NCBI GenBank assembly: GCA_007258455.2
Contig: VDFB02000003.1
Location: forward strand, 42,101,986 to 42,165,985
DNA length: 64,000 bases
Direction: 5' to 3'
DNA from: Sequoia sempervirens
Lineage: Eukaryota > Streptophyta > Pinopsida > Cupressales > Cupressaceae
The notes under the pieces are model-generated. The model searched no databases, was not told where the DNA came from, and saw nothing but the letters and a program-made list of their open reading frames with translations. The translations under genes and the position numbers were made by a program. Shown piece after piece: positions 58,447 through 64,000 of this stretch. Each line of letters starts with the position of its first letter. Position 1 is the first letter of the stretch.

Positions 58447-60255
58447 AAATACAAAAGATGCTTAACAAGGGGGTAGATGGGTTTGTGGTCCAGTTGTTTT
58501 CATTAGAAGCATAACACTCAAAGGCTTCTATACCAGGAAATATACAAGAAGTTATAAATAAGGACTAAGTAGTTTTTGGAGAGATGCCAAAAGGATTACC
58601 TCCTAAAAGAGATCGTGATCATGCTATCCAACTAGTATTGGGAAGCCAACCTTCCAACATCAAGACCTAAAGTTATCTATATGTATAGAAAAGTGAGATC
58701 AAGAAGATGGTTCAAGAGATGCTAGAGGCAAGTATTATCAGACATAGTCAAAGTGCTTACTCCTCTCCAGTGCTAATGGTGTGGAAGAAAGATGACACTT
58801 GGAGGATGTGTCCTGATTACTTAGAGCTCAACAAATACACCATAAAAGATAAGTTTACCATTCCAATATTTGATGATTTATTAGGAGAGCTTAATGGTGT
58901 AGTTTATTTGATCAAACTTGATTTTCATTTTGGTTATTGCCATATTAGAATTAGAGATGAGGATGTAGATAAGACAACCGAATCCATAGGGCCACTTGGG
59001 AGGAACACTTGCAACATGTAAATCAGTTTTGGACATTCTTGAAAAAACTTTATGCTAAGCTATCCAAGTGTGTGTTTGGAGTCAAAGAGTTGGAGTACCT
59101 AGGTCATATTGTTTCACATGAAGGAGTCAAGGTGGACCCTCACAAGATCAAGGCCATTGTAGAATGGAAAAGGCCTAGGACTTGCAAGAACCTACAGGGT
59201 TTCTTAGGGTTGATAGGTTACTATTATCCATTTGTAAAGAATTATGATAGTAGAGCATCATCACCTTTGATAGCCTTGTTGAAGAAGGATTCCTCCCAAT
59301 GGAATGATGCAACTACTAGGGTGTTCGAGGAGATAAAGGAAGTCATGTGCACAACTCCAATTCTAGCTACCCTAGATTTTTCTAGAACATCATTGTCGAA
59401 TGTATGCTTTGGGACATGGAGTAGAAGTAGTACTCATGCAAGAAGGAGATCTTTAGCTTTTGAGAGTTGCCAACTCCAAGGTAAGAATTTGTTGAAGCCA
59501 ATTAATGAGAAGGAAGTTTTGGCTATCTCACATGCAATCAAATAGTGGAGACCTTATCTAATGGGGAGACACTTTAAGGTAAAGACAAATAATGATAGTC
59601 TCAAATTCTCCTTGGAGCATAGGTTGTCATTTGAAAAACAACAAATTTGGGTCACAAAAATGTTGGGATATGACTTTGAGATCATATATATGAAAGGAAA
59701 GGAGAATGTTGTGGCTGATGCTTTATCTAGGAGGGATGCACTTAGACAATTTCCATATTGTAGGCACATTGGTGAAATGAGGCACAAGAAGAGTGGGAGA
59801 AGGACATGGATACTCAAACTCTTATTGAGAAACTCCAACAAGATTCAAGTTTTTTACGCAAATTTGCATGGAAAGGAAATGCTTTATGCTACAAGGACAT
59901 GTTGTACCTTGTAAGAACTCTCCCTTAATTTTAAAGTATTAGCAAAATTGCATGCTTCTCTAGTTAGTGGGCGTTTACGATTCTTGAAAACTTATCATAG
60001 AATCAAGCAAGATTTCTTTTGGGATGGGCTCAAAGGGGGCATTCAAAAATTTGTAGGAGAATGGATGGTATTCTAGCAAAATAAATGAGAGACAATTAAG
60101 ACTTTGGGTCTTCAACAACCCTTATCTATTGCAAGTTAGAGGTGGAAGGAAGTATCCATGGATTTCATCAAAGGTTTGCCCAAATTTGAAGGGAAAATGT
60201 CACCATGTTTGCTATGGATTGTCTCACCAAATATACACAATTTTGTGCTTGTCAT
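58447..60255 (+). pseudogene. pol: Ty3/gypsy pol: RT, RNase H and start of integrase (internally deleted)
   Basis: Plus strand. At about 58447-58700 the pre-RT linker (MLNKGVDGFVVQLFS; GEMPKGLPPKRDRDHAIQLV). From 58707 RT: MVQEMLEASIIRHSQSAYSS, WRMCPDYLELNKYTIKDKFT and KLDFHFGYCHIRIRDEDVDK. Next, after a jump, TWEEHLQHVNQ and LYAKLSKCVFGVKELEYLGH, with VEWKRPRTCKNLQGFLGLIG. The stretch that should contain the YxDD catalytic loop is absent between about 58980 and 59000, so this RT is inactive. RNase H follows (NEKEVLAISHAIK, then MLGYDFEIIYMKGKENVVAD, ALSRR), then the integrase zinc-binding region and catalytic start (SMDFIKGLPKFEGKM) up to 60250. Many stops. The integrase resumes at 63040. 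Confidence 0.85.
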
Positions 60256-60603
60256 TGTTCGAATTGTGAATAAAACAAGACACAAGATCAAACAACGAAC
60301 AAAAACACCTTCCACGCAAGAGAGCTGCAAACAACAATCTGTTATATCCTCAACTAGAAAAACTTACAGAATGAAATAATACAATGAGGGAGAGTGCTTT
60401 ATAGGAGCAACCCTAAATGATAAAGGGATTAGATCATGACAAGTATCATCATCCTATGTGATGAGACAAAATTATCTAATAATAGCTCACTTTAGTTAAC
60501 AAAAAAAAGCACTTCTAGGTTTAGTTTAAGTGCATGAAATGAATTAGACTAATAATCAATTAAAGATTAATTAATTATTAGCTAATGCATGATTACTTTA
60601 ACA
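60256..60603 (-). repeat. 3' LTR of the 2.8 kb element
   Basis: 348 bp, from TGTTCGAATTGTG to ...TTTAACA on the plus strand. It matches 62557 onward, with small differences. Confidence 0.8.
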
Positions 60604-62139
60604 CCCCCCTTAAGTAAAAGCTTAGGGAGTAGCTAAAAACCCTAAATAGCAAATGCATAAAAAACAAAGAATGCATGATGGGTCTCGGCAAACGAGGCCC
60701 AATGAGGTACCCATGTACAAATAATCTAATCTCTTACATTTGGAGAAAAAGGAGAAAATCTCATGGGAAAAGCTCCTCTCCAAAAGAGAGAAAGGCAAAT
60801 GAAGGACTAAGAAGTTTTCAAAGCAGTGTCCCAAAAAGAATAGGAACATGAACATCTTTGAAGCATGGAGAAGCCGTAGATAACTATCAAATGATGATTG
60901 ATATAGTGCTGAAATGAAGAGCCTCCTCTGAAGCATATGATCTTCAAGAACAAGAAGACAAGAATCTCCATGAGTGCTCCCAATGACATTGCTTGAATCA
61001 GATGGCAAACAAAGGCAAACATCTGGCAGTCGAAGATACAAATGGCACATGAATCTGCACGAGTGACCCCAATGACACTACTCAACCATGCAAGATGCAA
61101 GTCGAAAATATAGGTACCAATAGTCTGAAGAATACTGATCAAGTGAAAATGGAAGGTCGCCTCCAAAAATAGGCATCCAAGAGTGTCCATGTGGTAAATG
61201 CTTCATCTCATTGAAATGCATGGGTAACCAACCACTGCATCCGCCTAGTACATAGGAACAAATACTCAATACGTAGCTCACTCCAAAATGAACCAAGGAA
61301 GCAGTAACACCAACAGTAGAAACCTTCCCATAATGCGGAAAAGGGAGAGCCAAGACAAGTCCATTGAAACTATGTCACCAATAAGTACATGAAGGAGAAC
61401 TAGAATCACTAGAATTCGATGCTGTCATGGAAGGGACACTCACTTGACAAAAGTGTCATGGAAAAACAAAGGCACAACCCTCCCATGGCACTTTATAACA
61501 TAGTGCAAGTATAATAGGCACAACAGGATGCACAAAAATCCCCAAAAAGCATACACTAGTAGCACTTCATCTCAGTGCATCTACAAAAGAGAAATTGCAT
61601 GCAAAAGATGTCTACAATGCCCAAATAGGACAAAAAGCTTGATATACATGTAGAACAGCTTAAAACAAGTCATTCCACACAAACAAAAAGTTTCCAGGAG
61701 CCAAAATGTCCAAGTAATTCACCAGTATGTGAAAACACAAAAAAATGAATAGAATGTACTTGGAGAAAAAATCTAGAAAAAGTGCATGGATAGGTGTGAA
61801 GAACTCTGAAAGATCTTTCCAACATCGTTGGAATTGTGAAAAATAGAGAAATTGGTGAAAAGTTGTGAGCTCAAGAGTGAAAACAACACATTTGATTTCA
61901 ATAGGCGATAAAATGTATGAGCAGAAAAATATGAGAAACAACTTTTCAATGATATCTTGTTTGCCCAATTTCGATACCTGAGCGAAAAGTTATCACGATT
62001 TTCCCAATCTTGTTAAAATTGCAATTTTTTTAGCTCCAATGGGTTGGGCGTTGGTTGCCCATGCGACCCTAGGTGGCAAAATTAAAAGAAAATATATATG
62101 TGTGTGTGTGTGTGTGTACGTACATATATGTATATTCGC

Positions 62140-62280
62140 CAGTTGAGTGGCAAATGAGAGGCCCCGCCTTAGCGGTGTTGAAGCCGCTAGTAGCTAAGCT
62201 GTTGCTACTACGTTGTCAACGGTTCGCTTGTTGAGCCGCTTGGTATGGGGGGAATTTTCTATTTTTTGAAAATTCCATAC
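62140..62280. repeat. small hairpins in the 2.8 kb element near the PBS
   Basis: GC-rich leader-like stretch with TAGCGG-TGTTGAAG-CCGCTA (62170-62189) and related AGCCGC words. Position just inside the PBS suggests RNA structure such as a packaging signal; that is inference. Confidence 0.4.
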
Positions 62281-62556
62281 AATGGGTCGTATGGGGGCTA
62301 TACAGGCCTTGATATAAAAAATATTGCCTCTTGGACTTCCGTCCCCAAAAGTAGGTAAATTTTATATAAAAATTTGTCTATTTGGCCTCTCTTGAGCGCA
62401 ATAGTGAGGTCCTTTTTGTGCCAAAGCGCACCAAAAAATCTCCCAACTCCAAAAATTGCAAAAAAAACCAATGAAGATTCCAGATTTGCTCCTATAACCC
62501 TAGTTGAGAAAAAACTCAAAAAAGAAGGGGTTTGCTGAATCCACGCTTTGATACCA

Positions 62557-63039
62557 TGGTAGAATTGTGAATAACATGAGACATAGGATCAAACAACAAA
62601 ATAAACACCTTCCATGGAAAAGAGCTGCAAACAATAATCTGCTATATCCTCAACTAGAAAAACTTATAGAATGAAATAATACAATGAGAGAGAGTGCTTT
62701 ATAAGAGCAACCCTAAATTATAAAGGGATTAGATCATGCCAAGTGTCGTCATCCTATGTGATAAGACAAAATGATCTAATAATAGTTCACTCGTTAACAA
62801 AAAAAAGCACTTCTAAGTTTAGCTTGAGTGCATGAAATGAATTAGACTAATAATCAATTAAAGATTAATTAATTATTAGCTAATGCATGATTACTCTAAT
62901 AGTCAAATGATCTAATAATGGCTCACTCGTTAACAAAAAAAAAAACACTCCTAAGTTTAGCTTAAGTGCATGAAATGAATTAGACTAATAATCAATTAAA
63001 GACTAATTAATTATTAGCTAATGCATGATTACTCTAACA
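62557..63039 (-). repeat. 5' LTR of the 2.8 kb element, with internal duplication
   Basis: 483 bp because about 135-140 bp are duplicated in tandem: 62771-62900 and 62907-63039 both run from TGATCTAATAATRG to GCATGATTACTCTAA. Otherwise it matches the 348-bp partner. Confidence 0.8.
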
Positions 63040-64000
63040 CTCACACCCATTTGTAGCAAGCACTATAGCAACAACCTTTGTGAATACTATTTAGAAACTA
63101 CATGGAACTCAAAAAGTCACAGTAAGTGATTGTGATACTATATTCACAAGTAATTTTTGGATTGACTTATTTTCATGTTTATGCACTCAACTTGCTCATA
63201 GTTTGTTATATCGTTGCTAATTAGATGGAAAAACTGAGGTGGTCAACAAGTGCTTGGAAGGTTATCTCTAATGTATTGCACTAGATAAACAAGAGAGATG
63301 TACTGAATGGTTGCCATTAGTAGAATGGTGTTATAACACTCTTTTCAATACTTTCTCCAAAATGCCTCCAATTTTGGCACTATATGGGTACTAGTCACCA
63401 TCAATCACCTCCTCATTGCAGGCACACCCAAAGGTTTGAATGGTTGAACACATTTGGCATTGGCGAGAGGTACTTTCTAGTCTCAAGGAGAACTTGGCAA
63501 TGGCACGATAGAGAATGAGGTAACAGGTTAATCAACACCGTAGTGAAAGGACTTTTGAAGTGGGAGATTGGGTCTTTGTGTGATTACAACCAATGTCACT
63601 AAAACAATAATAGAAGAATAACAAGCTTGCACCCAAATATTATGGTCCTTATGAGTTGTTGCAAAGGATTGGTAGGGTACCGTACAAATTGGAGATACCT
63701 ATGTCAACAAAAATACATCCAGTCGTCTATGTTTCATGTGTGAAGAAGGTTTTCGAACAAAGAGTTGCAACACAAATTTAGTTACGTTTGATGAGGGTGG
63801 TGGAATAATTTTAAAACTTGAGGAAATCCTTCAAACACGCGTTAAGAGGCTATGGATGAGCGCAGCCACAAAGTATTTGATCAAATGAAAGATTTTTCTA
63901 GTCAAAGATGCTAGGTGGGAAAATAACGATTTTATGCAAAAGCATCTATAATTGATCAATGTTGAGGATAATGCTTCTTTGAATAGGGAGGCATGCTACA
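63040..64000 (+). pseudogene. pol: Ty3/gypsy integrase C-terminal half and chromodomain-like tail
   Basis: Continues the gypsy pol after the nested element: HPFVASTIATTFVNTI, VTVSDCDTIFTSNFW, LDGKTEVVNKCLEGYL, WTEWLPLVEWCYNTLF, LAPKYYGPYELLQRIGRVPY and KIHPVVYVSCVKKVF. After it, about 63818-63966 reads LEEILQTRVKRLW, KYLIK, KDARWENNDFM, the layout of a chromodomain (EPEKIL..R..., YLIKWKG, TWE). This places the element among chromoviruses. Many stops; dead. The 3' LTR is outside the window. Confidence 0.8.

Larger units (their letters stand above)
60256..63039 (-). mobile_element. 2.8 kb non-autonomous LTR element nested in the gypsy integrase
   Basis: Minus-strand element: LTR 63039-62557, PBS TGGTATCAAAGC at 62556-62545 (initiator Met type), about 1.9 kb internal region, purine tract AAGGGGGG at 60604-60611, LTR 60603-60256. 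It splits the gypsy integrase, which reads on at 63040. Flanks GTCAT and CTCAC are a weak match for a 5-bp duplication. Internal frames (60622-61353 and 61660-61968, minus) are hydrophobic and unlike any retroviral protein, so it has no gag or pol and must use proteins from other elements (TRIM/LARD type). Confidence 0.8.

Noticed and set aside
60622..61353. Overlapping minus-strand frames in the 2.8 kb element
   Set aside because: Hydrophobic Cys/Leu/Ser-rich translations with no gag or pol motif; more likely a non-coding internal region.

Overview
This is nuclear DNA from a plant with a large, repeat-rich, AT-rich genome. A conifer or other gymnosperm is my best guess, an inference from old decayed LTR elements, very long introns and low gene density; nothing in the window names the species. 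I recognise one host gene. Almost everything else with a recognisable identity is transposon-derived.

Layout. (1) 1-5250: minus-strand Ty3/gypsy remnant with gag, a proline/glutamine-rich linker, an aspartic protease fragment, an Athila-type primer-binding site (PBS) and a probable LTR. (2) 6147-7299: hairpin and CT-rich repeats. (3) 7300-39439: one old LTR retrotransposon on the minus strand. It has two 1.2 kb LTRs, an initiator-Met-type PBS, a zinc-knuckle gag, a decayed ~1,240-codon ORF that is not pol, and a polypurine tract. Its gag is split by a 23,952 bp CACTA transposon (13473-37424) flanked by a 3-bp duplication, GTC. (4) The CACTA element carries a decayed TNP2-type transposase (minus, 23517-28709) and, pointing away from it, a second transposon gene (plus, 30282-36015). 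The large intron of that second gene holds four antisense fragments of the host gene SPT16 (FACT complex). The CACTA element was itself invaded by a ~4.9 kb TG...CA insertion (17549-22455) carrying another decayed ~1,020-codon non-pol ORF. (5) 39440-41830: CT microsatellites and repeat flank.

(6) 41831-47282 onward: the host gene, an RNFT1/2-like RING and transmembrane E3 ligase, plus strand. Two coding exons are visible. About seven diverged copies of a ~140-170 bp unit lie directly upstream of its start codon. Its second intron appears to run past the window end (over 16.7 kb). (7) 48009-49976: hAT transposase relic. (8) 52104-57290: tandem repeats, a ~1 kb element with TA target sites and terminal inverted repeats, and a strong 62-nt hairpin. 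(9) 57880-58446: LTR-like sequence with five hairpins sharing one loop. (10) 58447-64000: plus-strand Ty3/gypsy chromovirus pol (RT, RNase H, integrase, chromodomain-like tail) whose integrase is interrupted by a 2.8 kb non-autonomous LTR element (60256-63039).

No tRNA, rRNA or CRISPR array was seen. All coding calls come from reading translations by eye; no database search was possible.
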